NCBI GenBank assembly: GCA_965209105.1
Contig: CBDBQB010000033.1
Coordinates: 310,001 to 374,000, forward strand
Length of the DNA stretch: 64,000 nucleotides
Source of the DNA: JAAELZ01 sp965209105
GTDB taxonomy: Bacteria > Pseudomonadota > Gammaproteobacteria > Arenicellales > Poriferihabitantaceae
Direction of reading: 5' to 3'
Below, piece after piece: positions 43,976 to 54,034 of the stretch. Made by a program: the position numbers and the translations under genes. Each line of letters opens with the position of its first letter. Position 1 is the first letter of the stretch. The notes beneath the pieces were generated by a model. It did not search any database. It was given only the letters and a program-made list of their open reading frames with translations, and was not told where the DNA came from.

Positions 43976-45502
43976 GTGAAATTCCCTGTAAGTACTTCAT
44001 CGCTAAATTCCTTAGACACCGCCTGTTTAATTGTATTCCTTTCAAGACAAAACGATAAGGCCGTGCTGTCGCCCTTCGGGCAGTCAGTCGATGCTGCTGT
44101 AAATGGACAGCTCAGTCGATTACTTGATCGCGATCTACTCAAGGCAAAACGTGAACATATCGATTTTTTGTTGGATGTGGAGGGTTTAAAGACGGACAGC
44201 ATCATGCTGGTGGGGATGGGTGATGCGGATGAACTAGATATACCTAAAACGCGCAAACTGTTCGGGTCCGTGGTTTCCAATCTTAGCAAGCGTGATATTG
44301 AAAATGCGGTTGTATCGCTCGTAGACTTTTGCAGTGCGACGGATCGAGACGATGTCTCAGATCAAGCCGTTTTCGCGCAATGTCTAATTGAGTCAGCATA
44401 CGCCAGCCAATATCGATACACCGAGACCAAGGGTAAGGCTCAAAAGAAATCTGATGACAAAACCGATCACTCACTAGAAATCGCTTTATGGGTCGACGAC
44501 GCGAGGCATCAAGGAACGATTGAGCGTCACGTCGCGATCGGTCAGGCGGTTGGCGCAGGTACCAATCTTACGAAAAATTTGTCGAATCTGCCGGGGAACG
44601 TGTGTACCCCAACCTATTTAGCCAACGCGGCTCAAAAAGTGGGCAAAGCGCACTCCATGAATACGACTGTATTGGATGAAGCGAAAATGAAGAAGCTCGG
44701 CATGGGCGCTTTATTGTCAGTCTCGAAAGGCAGCCGAGAACCCGCCAAATTGATCACCCTTGAGTATGAAGGCGGCAGTAAAAAACAGGCGCCTATTGTG
44801 TTGGTCGGCAAGGGTCTAACCTTTGATGCGGGGGGGATTTCCCTCAAGCCTGCGGCCACCATGGATGAGATGAAATATGATATGTGTGGCGGTGCAACGG
44901 TCTTGGGCGTGATGCAAGCCGTGGGGGAGCTAAAATTACCGATCAATGTGACGGGGGTGATTGCCAGCAGTGAGAACTTACCCGATGGCGCAGCGAACAA
45001 GCCGGGCGACGTGGTCACCAGTATGAAAGGCTTAACAATCGAAATTCTAAATACGGATGCTGAAGGTCGTTTGATTTTATGTGACGCCTTAACCTATGTT
45101 GAGAGATTTAAACCGGCGGCAGTGATTGATATCGCCACCCTCACCGGGGCGTGCATGGTGGCGCTCGGACAACAAGCGAGCGGCTTGTTTAGCAATGATG
45201 ATGATTTGGCGGATGCTTTGCTAGAAGCCGGAGAAACCGCTGGTGACCGCGCTTGGCGAATGCCGGTTTGGGATGAATATCAACCACAGCTTAAGAGTAA
45301 TTTCGCTGATCTTGCCAATATAGGCGGGCGTTTTGCGGGCGCGGTCACTGCGGCGTGTTTTCTCAAGCGATTTGCTGAAGAGTATAAGTGGGCGCATCTG
45401 GATATCGCGGGGACGGCTTGGAAAAGCGGCGCAAACAAAGGCGCGACTGGCCGCCCTGTTGGATTGCTCATGCAGTATTTATTGGATACCCTAAAGCCTT
45501 AA
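43976..45502 (+). CDS. pepA: Leucyl aminopeptidase
   Basis: A 508-residue M17 aminopeptidase, a hexameric enzyme with two metal ions. The start is GTG at 43976 with a GGAG box upstream. The catalytic core has VGKGLTFDAGGISLKP, MKYDMCGGA and the signature NTDAEGRLILCDAL. In E. coli PepA also binds DNA in Xer recombination. It is followed 5 bases later by holC. Confidence 0.96.
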   Translation: MKFPVSTSSLNSLDTACLIVFLSRQNDKAVLSPFGQSVDAAVNGQLSRLLDRDLLKAKREHIDFLLDVEGLKTDSIMLVGMGDADELDIPKTRKLFGSVVSNLSKRDIENAVVSLVDFCSATDRDDVSDQAVFAQCLIESAYASQYRYTETKGKAQKKSDDKTDHSLEIALWVDDARHQGTIERHVAIGQAVGAGTNLTKNLSNLPGNVCTPTYLANAAQKVGKAHSMNTTVLDEAKMKKLGMGALLSVSKGSREPAKLITLEYEGGSKKQAPIVLVGKGLTFDAGGISLKPAATMDEMKYDMCGGATVLGVMQAVGELKLPINVTGVIASSENLPDGAANKPGDVVTSMKGLTIEILNTDAEGRLILCDALTYVERFKPAAVIDIATLTGACMVALGQQASGLFSNDDDLADALLEAGETAGDRAWRMPVWDEYQPQLKSNFADLANIGGRFAGAVTAACFLKRFAEEYKWAHLDIAGTAWKSGANKGATGRPVGLLMQYLLDTLKP

Positions 45503-45507
45503 GTATT

Positions 45508-45984
45508 GTGAGTACGCGAGTGGACTACTATTTGCTGGATCAGTCAGCACCCGAGGCGGTGTCGAAATATGCCTGCCGATTGCTAGCAAAAGTGTACGAT
45601 GCGGGCTTGAAAACCTTTGTGCTGACAGATTCCCCTGAACAAGCCGAGCAAATCGATCAAATGCTCTGGACCTCTTCCGATGCAAATTTTGTGCCGCATA
45701 CTCAGTTAGAGAATCTGGCAAAAGACGATCCACTGACCCAAATTGTGATTGGAGATCAATTGCCCCGCAGCCTGAAGATTATGAGGTCTTGGTTACACTT
45801 AAAACCGACAATGCTCAACTGGGTGAGGGGTTTTGCGCGGGTAGCTGAGCTTGTTTCATCTGATGAGCTAAGTAAACAAGCCCGCGCGCAAACGATACGC
45901 TGCGTGGAAACAATCCAACGCCGAGCTCAATACCCATCACATAAAAATTTGAAGGGCGTTTTCAGTTGGGCACATGGTGTCTGA
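45508..45984 (+). CDS. holC: DNA polymerase III chi subunit, with an out-of-frame inner segment
   Basis: The start is GTG at 45508, five bases after pepA, giving VSTRVDYYLL at the N-terminus and 158 residues. The first part (ACRLLAKVYDAG, FVLTDSPEQAEQIDQMLW, FVPH) and the end part (GFARVAELVSSDE) match HolC. Between a C run at 45763-45766 and a G run at 45827-45830 the current frame reads a basic, unlikely stretch. The +1 alternative frame there reads PEDYEVLVTLKTDNAQLGEG, which fits the family better. Two compensating one-base errors or mutations are implied. HolC links SSB to the clamp loader. Confidence 0.8.
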   Translation: MSTRVDYYLLDQSAPEAVSKYACRLLAKVYDAGLKTFVLTDSPEQAEQIDQMLWTSSDANFVPHTQLENLAKDDPLTQIVIGDQLPRSLKIMRSWLHLKPTMLNWVRGFARVAELVSSDELSKQARAQTIRCVETIQRRAQYPSHKNLKGVFSWAHGV

Positions 45985-46021
45985 TGCCTAGTTAGCCTTA
46001 TTTCAATTTAAATCATCATCC

Positions 46022-48831
46022 ATGAGTCTTGCCAAATCTTACCAACCCGCGAAATAGAACAGAGTTGGTATGAATACTGGGAAAAAAATGGTCATTTTTC
46101 GCCCTCGGGTGAAGGTGAACCTTATTGCATCATGATTCCGCCGCCCAATGTCACGGGGCGTTTGCACATGGGGCATGCTTTTTCCGATACGATACAAGAC
46201 ACTTTGATTCGCTATCACCGCATGAAGGGCGATAACACGCTTTGGCAGCCGGGCACCGATCACGCAGGCATTGCCACCCAGATGGTGGTCGAGCGATTGA
46301 TCAATCAAGCGGGCAAAACGCGCCACGATTATGGCCGTGAAGCCTTTACCGAGAAAATATGGGAGTGGAAAGAAGAATCGGGTGGCACCATCACCCAACA
46401 ACTCAGGCGCATGGGCGCGTCGGTTGATTGGGAGCACGAGCGCTTTACCATGGACGAAGGCTTGAATGATGCGGTAAAAACCGTGTTTGTTCGGCTACAT
46501 GAAATGGGCATTATTTATCGCGGCAAGCGCTTGGTGAACTGGGATCCGGTATTGCTCACAGCCGTATCAGATTTAGAGGTCATCAACGAGGAAGAAGAGG
46601 GCTTGATGTATCACGTTCGTTATCCGATGGTGGAAAGCGATGCCTTCATGGAAATCGCCACCACACGACCGGAAACCATTCTCGCCGATGGCGCTTTGGC
46701 GGTACACCCAGACGACACGCGATTTGACGACCTGATCGGCAAAATGGTGCATGTGCCGATGACCGACCGCATCATTCCGATCATACGAGATGAATATGTT
46801 GATCCAGAGTTCGGTACGGGTTGCGTCAAAATTACCCCTGCGCACGATTTTAATGATTGGGAAGTGGGTACGCGACACGACATGGAAATCATTAATTTGC
46901 TCACCCCCGATGCGAAGATGAATGACAATGCGCCCGAAGCTTACCGCGGCATGGATCGTTTCGACGCGCGTGACAAAATCGTCGAAGATTTAACCGCCGC
47001 GGAATTGATGATTAAGATCGACAAGCATCAGCTCAAACGACCGCGCGGCGACCGATCGGGCAGTGTTATTGAGCCGTATTTGACCGATCAATGGTATGTC
47101 GATTTAACCCGCGATGTTCAGGACGATGGGCGACCCGGCGGCAAGGCGGTGATCACTGACCCTGCGATTGCAGCAGTTCGATCCGGCAAGATTAAATTCG
47201 TTCCTAAAAATTGGGAAAATACCTATTTCCAATGGTTAGAGAACATTCAAGATTGGTGTATTTCGCGCCAAATTTGGTGGGGACACCGCATTCCAGCTTG
47301 GTATGATGATGCGGGCAATTCCTATGTGGCAGATTCCGAGGCAGCGGTGCGCGAGAAGTATGACATTGCTGCCGACATCGCATTGCGCCAAGATGACGAT
47401 GTGCTTGATACTTGGTTTAGCTCGGCCTTATGGCCATTTTCAACCTTGGGTTGGCCAGAGGAAACGGATCGACTCAAGACCTTTTACCCCACCAATGTGT
47501 TGGTCACGGGTTTTGATATTATCTTCTTTTGGGTCGCGCGAATGATTATGGCCGGGGTGGTCTTTATGGAAGAAATTCCCTTTCAAGAAGTGTATATCCA
47601 CGGCTTGGTGCGTGATTCACACGGCAATAAAATGTCGAAGTCGAAAGGTAATGTGTTAGACCCGATTGACCTGATCGATGGCATTGAGCTAGACGCCTTG
47701 CTGGAAAAACGTAGCGAAGGTTTGATGCAAGATCATAAGCTCGCGAACATTATCAAACAAACCAAAGAGGATTTTCCAAACGGTATCGCGGCTTACGGCA
47801 CTGATGCCTTAAGATTTACCTTCGCCGCGATGGCCACCAATGGCCGTGACATCAATTTTGCAACAGGGCGAATCGAGGGCTATCGTAATTTTTGCAATAA
47901 AATTTGGAATGCCGCGCGTTTCGTGTTGATGAATACCGAGGGGCACGATTGTGCAGCGGATCATGACAACTACAAGCTCACGACAGTGGATCGATGGATA
48001 ATTTCGCGCTTGCAGGACGCCGAAGCTGAAGTGGTACGCGGCTTTGATGCCTATCGCTTTGATCGCTCAGCAACTGCGATATACGAATTTATTTGGAACG
48101 AGTACTGTGATTGGTATCTTGAGCTGACCAAACCTGTTTTAAACAGTGATGCGACGGCAGCCGAGATAAAAACAGGGACACGCCGAACCTTACTGCGCGT
48201 GCTCGAGACGTCGATGCGATTGGCGCATCCGATCATGCCGTATATCACCGAAGAAATTTGGCAGAAGATCGCGCCGCTGACGGGCAAAACAGGGGAGACG
48301 ATTATGCGCGAGCCGTTCCCCGTTTCAGAGACTAGTTTGCGATCTCATGAGGCCGAAGCAAGCGTTAAATGGGTGCAAGATTTTATTTTAGGAATACGCC
48401 AGATTCGCGGTGAGATGGATATTGCGCCGGGCAAGCCCTTGGATGTGTTTCTCGTCAACGCGTCAAGCCAAGATAAGACCGAGGTGTTAGAGCATGACGT
48501 GTTGCTAAAATTCGTCGGCCGCATCAGCGCGATAAACTTGCTGAATAATGAAACGGACGCACCCGAATCAGCGGTAGCCTTAGTGGGGGATTTAAAAATA
48601 CTCATCCCTTTGGCTGGGCTGATAGATAAAGAAGCGGAGTTGGCGCGCTTAAACAAAGAGCTTGAGAAAACCCAACATAATCTAAAGCGCACACGAGGAA
48701 AACTAGAGAACAAGAAATTTACCGACAAAGCACCCGAGCAAGTCGTGCAAAAAGAGCGCGATAAGCTTGAACAAGGCGAGCGTTTAATTGCGAATCTAGG
48801 TGAACAAATCGAGAAAATTAGACAGTTGTAG
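46022..48831 (+). CDS. valS: Valyl-tRNA synthetase, 5' end frameshifted
   Basis: The main frame (from 46051, first ATG 46132) carries the HIGH motif PPPNVTGRLHMGHA, the editing domain, KMSKSKGN and a C-terminal coiled coil (EAELARLNKELEKTQHNL). The family N-terminus starts at ATG 46022 (MSLAKSYQP) in another frame, and then continues REIEQSWYEYWEKNG in the main frame. One extra C in the run at 46046-46048 would join them into 936 residues. As written, only a start at 46132 is open, and it would delete about 37 residues next to the active site. ValS is essential, so a missed base is likely. The pepA-holC-valS order is standard. Confidence 0.93.
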
Positions 48832-48833
48832 TG

Positions 48834-49166
48834 TCAAGCGTTTGTGCGCTCATTGGCTGTAATATGAGCTAAAGAGCCATCACCATACGAACGCTGAACT
48901 TTTGAAATCACGATATGATAACCATCGTACCATTTTGAATACTGTTGTTTAGCTTCGAGATGCTTTGGGTGTTGTGAGAATGTTTTAATGGATTCTTCAG
49001 TTGCCCAATAGTAGGTGGAATTAATTTTCTTGCCATCAGCAGATTCCCATACTTCTTTGCCAATATAGCCCTCCATAGACTCTGCGATTTCTTGAATAGC
49101 CTTATCCAAGATATGAAACTGTTCATCATATTTTCCGGGCTTGAATATAAATGCGACTGAGTACAT
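48834..49166 (-). CDS. Antibiotic biosynthesis monooxygenase-like (ABM) small protein
   Basis: A 110-residue protein with the ferredoxin-like alpha/beta pattern of the ABM superfamily: YSVAFIFKPGKYDEQFHIL, GYIGKEVWESADG, STYYWATEESIKTFSQHPKHLEAK, WYDGYHIVISKVQRSYG. Members include haem-degrading enzymes and small monooxygenases; the substrate is unknown. It ends 2 bases from the valS stop on the opposite strand. Confidence 0.7.
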   Translation of the reverse strand: MYSVAFIFKPGKYDEQFHILDKAIQEIAESMEGYIGKEVWESADGKKINSTYYWATEESIKTFSQHPKHLEAKQQYSKWYDGYHIVISKVQRSYGDGSLAHITANERTNA

Positions 49167-49303
49167 AACTATTTAAAACGAGTGTTTTCCAAGGGTGCTA
49201 TTTTGCCTGTTAAGCTAGCCAGTAATTTGTTTAATAGCGATTTAATGATCAGGGTTTGGATAGGGCAATGGACTGATTTAACTTCTAAAGGTGTGTTAAT
49301 GCT

Positions 49304-50161
49304 CTACGCCTGATCAAGGAAAGATCGGATCAACTGCCCAGTTTCTGTCGCTTGCTCCATATGAATATGATGTCCGCCTTCGAGGTATTCGACCCTTACA
49401 TTTTTGAAAAGGGCGAGGCAACGATCAAGGTCTGATATTTTTTGAACAATACCGCGGCTTGCGAGTACGAGCAAAACAGGCTGTTTAACGGCGGTGATAA
49501 ACGCATCGATTTGTGATGGATTGAGCATGATCGGCGAACGGAAAGTCAGCCTAGCATCACTGCGAAGTCGATAGCCGTTCGGTGTTTCTTCGGTGGCGTA
49601 TCGCATGAGCAGCTCGGCATTTTCTTTTGTTTGTGGAAAAGGGCTGGCTGCCAAGCGAGCGGCGACTGCGGCGCGTAGACTTGGAAACAATTTTTGCCTA
49701 TTTTTATCCCAGCCAGCAAATTGATTGAGTGATTGCTTGAGCATGGCAGGGCCATCTTCGGCTGTTCGAGTCAGTGGGTGTAGGGCATCAATCATGGTGA
49801 GGCTTTCAATCCGCTCGGCCAAGGCACTGGCAGACAGTAAACCGATTGCACCGCCCATCGAGTGGCCGACCAAATGACATTGCTGCCAATCCAGAGCATC
49901 TAACATTAAGCCAACATCACGAACATAGTCAGTATAGTGATACATTGCGTTTTGGTCGCGGTGTGCGCTCTGGCCGTGCCCGATCATATCGACCGCCACG
50001 CATTCGTATTGTTCAAGCTCGGGGAAAAGGGGTAGAAAGCTGGCACGGTTATCCAGCCATCCATGTAGACACAACAAACGAGTTTTAGAGGCAACGCCGT
50101 TGTGAATGATTTTAATTCTGCCAATGCTTAAGTCTAGATATTGATGGGGGTAGGGTTTCAC
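49304..50161 (-). CDS. Alpha/beta hydrolase
   Basis: A 285-residue alpha/beta-hydrolase fold protein with a GTG start. It has an oxyanion-side motif LLCLHGWLDNRASF, the nucleophile elbow GHSMGGAIG (Ser near residue 101), a late Asp near SDLDRC and the catalytic His in EGGHHIHM. It resembles the serine hydrolase-like (SERHL/MEST-like) group. A BioH role is possible in principle because no bioH sits in the bio operon, but the sequence does not favour it specifically. Confidence 0.8.
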   Translation of the reverse strand: MKPYPHQYLDLSIGRIKIIHNGVASKTRLLCLHGWLDNRASFLPLFPELEQYECVAVDMIGHGQSAHRDQNAMYHYTDYVRDVGLMLDALDWQQCHLVGHSMGGAIGLLSASALAERIESLTMIDALHPLTRTAEDGPAMLKQSLNQFAGWDKNRQKLFPSLRAAVAARLAASPFPQTKENAELLMRYATEETPNGYRLRSDARLTFRSPIMLNPSQIDAFITAVKQPVLLVLASRGIVQKISDLDRCLALFKNVRVEYLEGGHHIHMEQATETGQLIRSFLDQA

Positions 50162-50354
50162 GTGTTTGGGTACCGGGGCTGGAAAAAATGATAAATAAGA
50201 CTTATTATTGCCATAAATACTATAATATATTGCTAATGCATTTCAAGCGCTATTCAATGCTTGGCTTCGCAGCTATACATTCAATATTTCAAACTATTAT
50301 CGTTCCGCCTGTCTTATGTTTTGATAGGCGCCGTGCTTTTTTTACCGACTCATT

Positions 50355-51725
50355 ATGACAGAAAATAAAACGCCAACGCTCGAATCATCCGTGGTCGACA
50401 CGGTCAGTTTGAAGCGAAACGAAACCCAGCAGGAATGGCAAATGGATGTACGCAGCCCGACCATGGGGCCGGATGTGGTGGATATTCGTAGTTTATATCG
50501 CGAGTCGAATATGTTTACCTATGATCCGGGTTTTACCTCGACTGCGTCGTGCAAATCTGCCATTACCTATATCGATGGCGCTGCCGGACAATTATTATAT
50601 CGGGGTTACCCCATCGAACAGTTGGCGGCGCATTCGGACTATATGGAGACCTGTTATTTATTGTTGTATGGCGGCTTGCCTCAGGCAACAGAAAAGCAGC
50701 AGTTTATTGACGAAATCAATAATCACACGCTACTTCATGCACAGCTAGAGACCTTCTACCGCGGCTTCATGCGCAGCGCGCATCCGATGGCGATTATGGT
50801 CGGTGTGGTAGGGGCCTTATCGGCCTTTTATCATGATAGCACTGACATCAATGATCCAAGCCAGCGACGATTGGCGGCGCACCGAATGATCGCGAAAATG
50901 CCAACGATTGCGGCCTACGCTTTTCAGTACGCCAACGGAAAAGCGTTTCCTTCTCCGCAAAATCATCTGTCTTACGCAGAAAATTTATTGCAGATGATGT
51001 TTTCCGTGCAATCGGAGGAATACATCATGAATCCCAAGATCGTTAAAGCGATTGATCGCTTTTTAATTCTGCACGCCGATCATGAACAAAATGCTTCGAC
51101 TTCAACCGTGCGCCTCGCCGCATCGTCGGGCGCTAATCCCTTCGCTTGTGTTGCTTCAGGGATTGCCTCGCTTTGGGGGCCAGCGCACGGCGGCGCCAAC
51201 GAGGCCGTGTTAAAAATGTTAGTTGAGATTGGAGATAAGAAAAACATTAAGAAATTTATCGACAAGGCGAAAGATAAGAATGATCCGTTTCGCCTGATGG
51301 GTTTTGGACATCGTGTATACAAAAACTTTGACCCGCGTGCCAATGTGATGCGTGAGTCCGCGCATGAAATTCTTGCTGACTTAGGCATCAACGACCCGCG
51401 GATGGAGCTGGCCATGGAGCTGGAACAAATCGCGCTGAGTGATGAATACTTCAAGGAAAGGAATTTGTATCCGAACGTAGATTTTTACTCCGGCATGATA
51501 TTGAGCGCGATTGGCCTGCCGACCAATATGTTTACACCGATGTTTGCAGTGGGTCGTACCGTGGGCTGGTTAGCGCATTGGAAAGAAATGTTTTCTGATT
51601 CAGACAATAAAATTGGTCGACCCAGACAGCTTTATGTCGGAGAGCCTAAACGCGATTATATAGCGCTGAATGATCGTGGGCATTCTTCTCGACCGACCTT
51701 GTTTACCAAGTTTTGGCAGCGATAA
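50355..51725 (+). CDS. gltA: Citrate synthase
   Basis: A 456-residue type II citrate synthase condensing oxaloacetate and acetyl-CoA. Key motifs: DGAAGQLLYRGYPIEQLA, LHADHEQNASTSTVRL (His), GPAHGGANEAVLKML (His), MGFGHRVYKNFDPRA and the Asp in NLYPNVDFYSG. It is probably monocistronic; a TATAAT at 50221-50226 is a candidate -10 box 129 bp upstream. Confidence 0.96.
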   Translation: MTENKTPTLESSVVDTVSLKRNETQQEWQMDVRSPTMGPDVVDIRSLYRESNMFTYDPGFTSTASCKSAITYIDGAAGQLLYRGYPIEQLAAHSDYMETCYLLLYGGLPQATEKQQFIDEINNHTLLHAQLETFYRGFMRSAHPMAIMVGVVGALSAFYHDSTDINDPSQRRLAAHRMIAKMPTIAAYAFQYANGKAFPSPQNHLSYAENLLQMMFSVQSEEYIMNPKIVKAIDRFLILHADHEQNASTSTVRLAASSGANPFACVASGIASLWGPAHGGANEAVLKMLVEIGDKKNIKKFIDKAKDKNDPFRLMGFGHRVYKNFDPRANVMRESAHEILADLGINDPRMELAMELEQIALSDEYFKERNLYPNVDFYSGMILSAIGLPTNMFTPMFAVGRTVGWLAHWKEMFSDSDNKIGRPRQLYVGEPKRDYIALNDRGHSSRPTLFTKFWQR

Positions 51726-52015
51726 ACCTTTAAAGGCGATCCCCTGTAGTGGTGCGGGCAGCAACCTAGTTACGCTTCGGCCCAATGTTTTTAGTGTTTA
51801 GGGTGTTAAGCGTCAATCGAATTGTCTGGATAAATAATGCTTGATCCGTGCGCTTTCATTTTCATCGGCGGCGCGCCGACAAGCGCAATTACGCAGCGTT
51901 GCTCCTTGCTCTAGCCTCCCCAATTATTCCAAGTTATTTCAAGGCCATTTGAAATGGTCGACCTGACCTCATTGATTAGATTCGATTTGATGATGAGCAG
52001 GTGAATTCACTGAAT
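51726..52015. other. Gap after gltA without a recognisable gene
   Basis: About 290 bp between the gltA stop and the terminator of the porin remnant. No open frame with protein-like composition and no RNA gene was recognised. Confidence 0.4.
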
Positions 52016-52042
52016 AAAAAAAAGCGCCCCAAAGGACGCTTT
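52016..52042 (-). terminator. Intrinsic terminator of the porin remnant
   Basis: On the minus strand AAAGCG-T-CC pairs with GG-G-CGCTTT around a short loop (52042-52021), with one wobble pair. It is followed by eight T. It lies 31 bases past the porin-like stop codon, which supports that remnant as a former gene end. Confidence 0.75.
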
Positions 52043-52072
52043 CTAATAGCTGGTTAAAGACTATCTATAAAT

Positions 52073-52370
52073 TTAGATATCTACACGCAGACGCGCAACT
52101 ATTTTAGTATCAGACGCTGAATCTTGGTCTTTAGCTGAGAATTGTATCTTAGCTTTCTTACCAAGTTTATGCGTATAACGAACAGCAACCGAATTATCAT
52201 CGGCGTCATCATCAGAGAACTGAATTGCGAATCCGCCCATTTTAGCCGTTTAAAGTCATAGGTGTGGTAGTGCCATTGTCTTCTGCCATCAGTACTAAGC
52301 CCACATCACCGACCTTGCCAGTAACAGAAAGACCTATTGGGAGCCTCAGTCCCCCCATTAGATTTACAAG
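52073..52370 (-). pseudogene. Remnant of an outer-membrane porin gene (3' end)
   Basis: The last 56 codons (52240-52073) encode a beta-barrel-like end: MGGFAIQFSDDDADDNSVAV, RYTHKLGKKAKIQFS, and the terminal KIVARLRVDI. Upstream, in another frame, LRLPIGLSVTGKVGDVGLV and LMAEDNGTTTPMTL continue the same style. Removing one A near 52250 would join the two. No signal peptide or barrel start is present before about 52370, so the gene is truncated as well as shifted. Alternating polar/hydrophobic residues fit a porin-type barrel. Confidence 0.6.
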
Positions 52371-52456
52371 TGAATAATCTCGGTGCTAAAGAGGTTAATG
52401 CCTCTATTGGGTTACAATAAACAGCATGCAATTTGTTCCAATTTTTAAAAGTACCT

Positions 52457-52714
52457 ATGCCTAAACCGACCCATAATATAGACGTCAATGAAATCGAGAC
52501 GTCAATTAGAACCCTCAAACTGTATATGGAAGACGACGAGATCAAGCCTATAGTCGCCGTTTTGGAGCAGCTTAAAGCTGAACCGAATAACGAGGAAATA
52601 TTAAGCCAAATTTCTGCTGTGCTCTCAGATATGGGCGTGATGCAAGGTGCGGTTTTGACCTATGCGCCTTATGTTAAATTGTTGATGTTGGATGATCCTT
52701 TTGGGGGTGATTAG
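52457..52714 (+). CDS. Hypothetical small acidic protein
   Basis: An 85-residue protein if started at 52457 (MPKPTHNIDVNEI); 52433 would add 8 residues. It is acidic and mostly helical (LKLYMEDDEIKPIVAVLEQL, EEILSQISAVLSDMG) and ends in LLMLDDPFGGD. No signal peptide or known motif. It stands alone upstream of selD. Family not recognised. Confidence 0.6.
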   Translation: MPKPTHNIDVNEIETSIRTLKLYMEDDEIKPIVAVLEQLKAEPNNEEILSQISAVLSDMGVMQGAVLTYAPYVKLLMLDDPFGGD

Positions 52715-52991
52715 ATTCAAAAAGGACGCGTGCTGAAAGAGATCAGCATGAGTGCGCAGAGCTAAGGTGATTAGAGGTAATAGGAGACAAATCACGATCA
52801 GGACGCTTTGTGGAGACTGGCACGTCGCTCCTCGCAACGATGCAGGAATAATTCTGACAATCCGGAGCAACCATCGATTAATGCTGATTGTGAATGAAGT
52901 AGGCATCTAATTTCTGGGTATCGACTTTATCGTTATTCAAGCACGGCTTTTGTTAAAATTCGCGCTTCCCTTCCGTAGTCGATTTTCAGGT

Positions 52992-54029
52992 ATGTCAGAA
53001 ATCAAACTCACCGAATATAGTCACGGCGCGGGCTGTGGCTGCAAAATATCACCCAAGACTCTCGAAACAATATTGGCCAGCGCCAAGCCACAGCAGCATA
53101 GCGCTAATTTACTGGTGGGCAATGAAACCAAAGACGATGCGGCTGTTTATGATTTGGGAGATGGTCGGGGCTTAATCAGCACCACCGATTTTTTCATGCC
53201 GATTGTCGATGATCCTTTTGTATTCGGGCAAATTGCGGCAACAAACGCTATTTCTGATGTTTATGCCATGGGGGGTAAGCCGGTCATGGCCATCGCAATT
53301 TTTGCTTGGCCTCTGGATAAATTAAGCGAGGATATTGCCCAGCAGGTGATTGAGGGTGGGCGCTTTGCTTGTCAGCAAGCGGGGATCAGTTTGGCCGGAG
53401 GCCATAGTATCGACGCACCCGAGCCCATATTTGGTTTGGCGGTTTCAGGCTTGGTAGATTTAGCGCACCTTAAACAAAATAATACGGCGCAAGCAGGGGA
53501 TCAATTGTTTTTGACCAAGCCGCTGGGTGTGGGGATATTAAGCACTGCACAAAAGCAGAAGAAAATCGCGGCTGAACACGCGCATATTGCAAGCGAATCG
53601 ATGTGCCAGCTCAATGAGCTTGGCTCGGACATCGCCAAAATTAATGGTGTCAATGCAATGACTGACGTCACTGGCTTTGGTCTGGCGGGGCATTTACGTG
53701 AGCTCTGCGAGGGTAGTCAACTTCGCGCTGAAATATTTTACGACAAGCTGCCCTTGCTTCCTGAAGTGATGCATTATTTGCAAAGGGGCTGCTCACCGGG
53801 TGGCGCAAGGCGTAACTTTGAAAGTTATGGTCACTTGATCGGCGCAACGACAGCGGATCAACAATCAATCATTTGTGATCCTCAAACGAGTGGCGGCTTG
53901 TTGGTGAGCGTCGCAGATGCTGGCGTATCTGAGTTTCAAACCCTATGCAATCAGCAAGGCTACGATCTTGCGCCTATCGGGAAGCTGTATTCTTTGGATG
54001 ATGCACAGAAGTTGATTGAGTTGGTATAA
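52992..54029 (+). CDS. selD: Selenide, water dikinase (selenophosphate synthetase)
   Basis: A 345-residue enzyme making selenophosphate from selenide and ATP. The start at 52992 (MSEIKLTEYSHGAGC) aligns with the family; 52950 would add 14 residues. The active-site residues are C15 and K18 in HGAGCGCKISP, so it is the Cys and not the Sec form. Others: TDFFMPIVDDPF, AGGHSIDAPEPIFG, TDVTGFGLAGHL, CDPQTSGGLL. It is 5 bases upstream of mnmH, so the pair serves 2-selenouridine synthesis in tRNA. No selA/selB or Sec tRNA was seen in the window. Confidence 0.95.
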   Translation: MSEIKLTEYSHGAGCGCKISPKTLETILASAKPQQHSANLLVGNETKDDAAVYDLGDGRGLISTTDFFMPIVDDPFVFGQIAATNAISDVYAMGGKPVMAIAIFAWPLDKLSEDIAQQVIEGGRFACQQAGISLAGGHSIDAPEPIFGLAVSGLVDLAHLKQNNTAQAGDQLFLTKPLGVGILSTAQKQKKIAAEHAHIASESMCQLNELGSDIAKINGVNAMTDVTGFGLAGHLRELCEGSQLRAEIFYDKLPLLPEVMHYLQRGCSPGGARRNFESYGHLIGATTADQQSIICDPQTSGGLLVSVADAGVSEFQTLCNQQGYDLAPIGKLYSLDDAQKLIELV

Positions 54030-54034
54030 GCTAA

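Noticed and set aside
46132..46134. ATG 46132 as the true valS start
   Set aside because: It would begin inside the ATP-binding HIGH region and drop conserved N-terminal residues that are encoded just upstream in the same frame.
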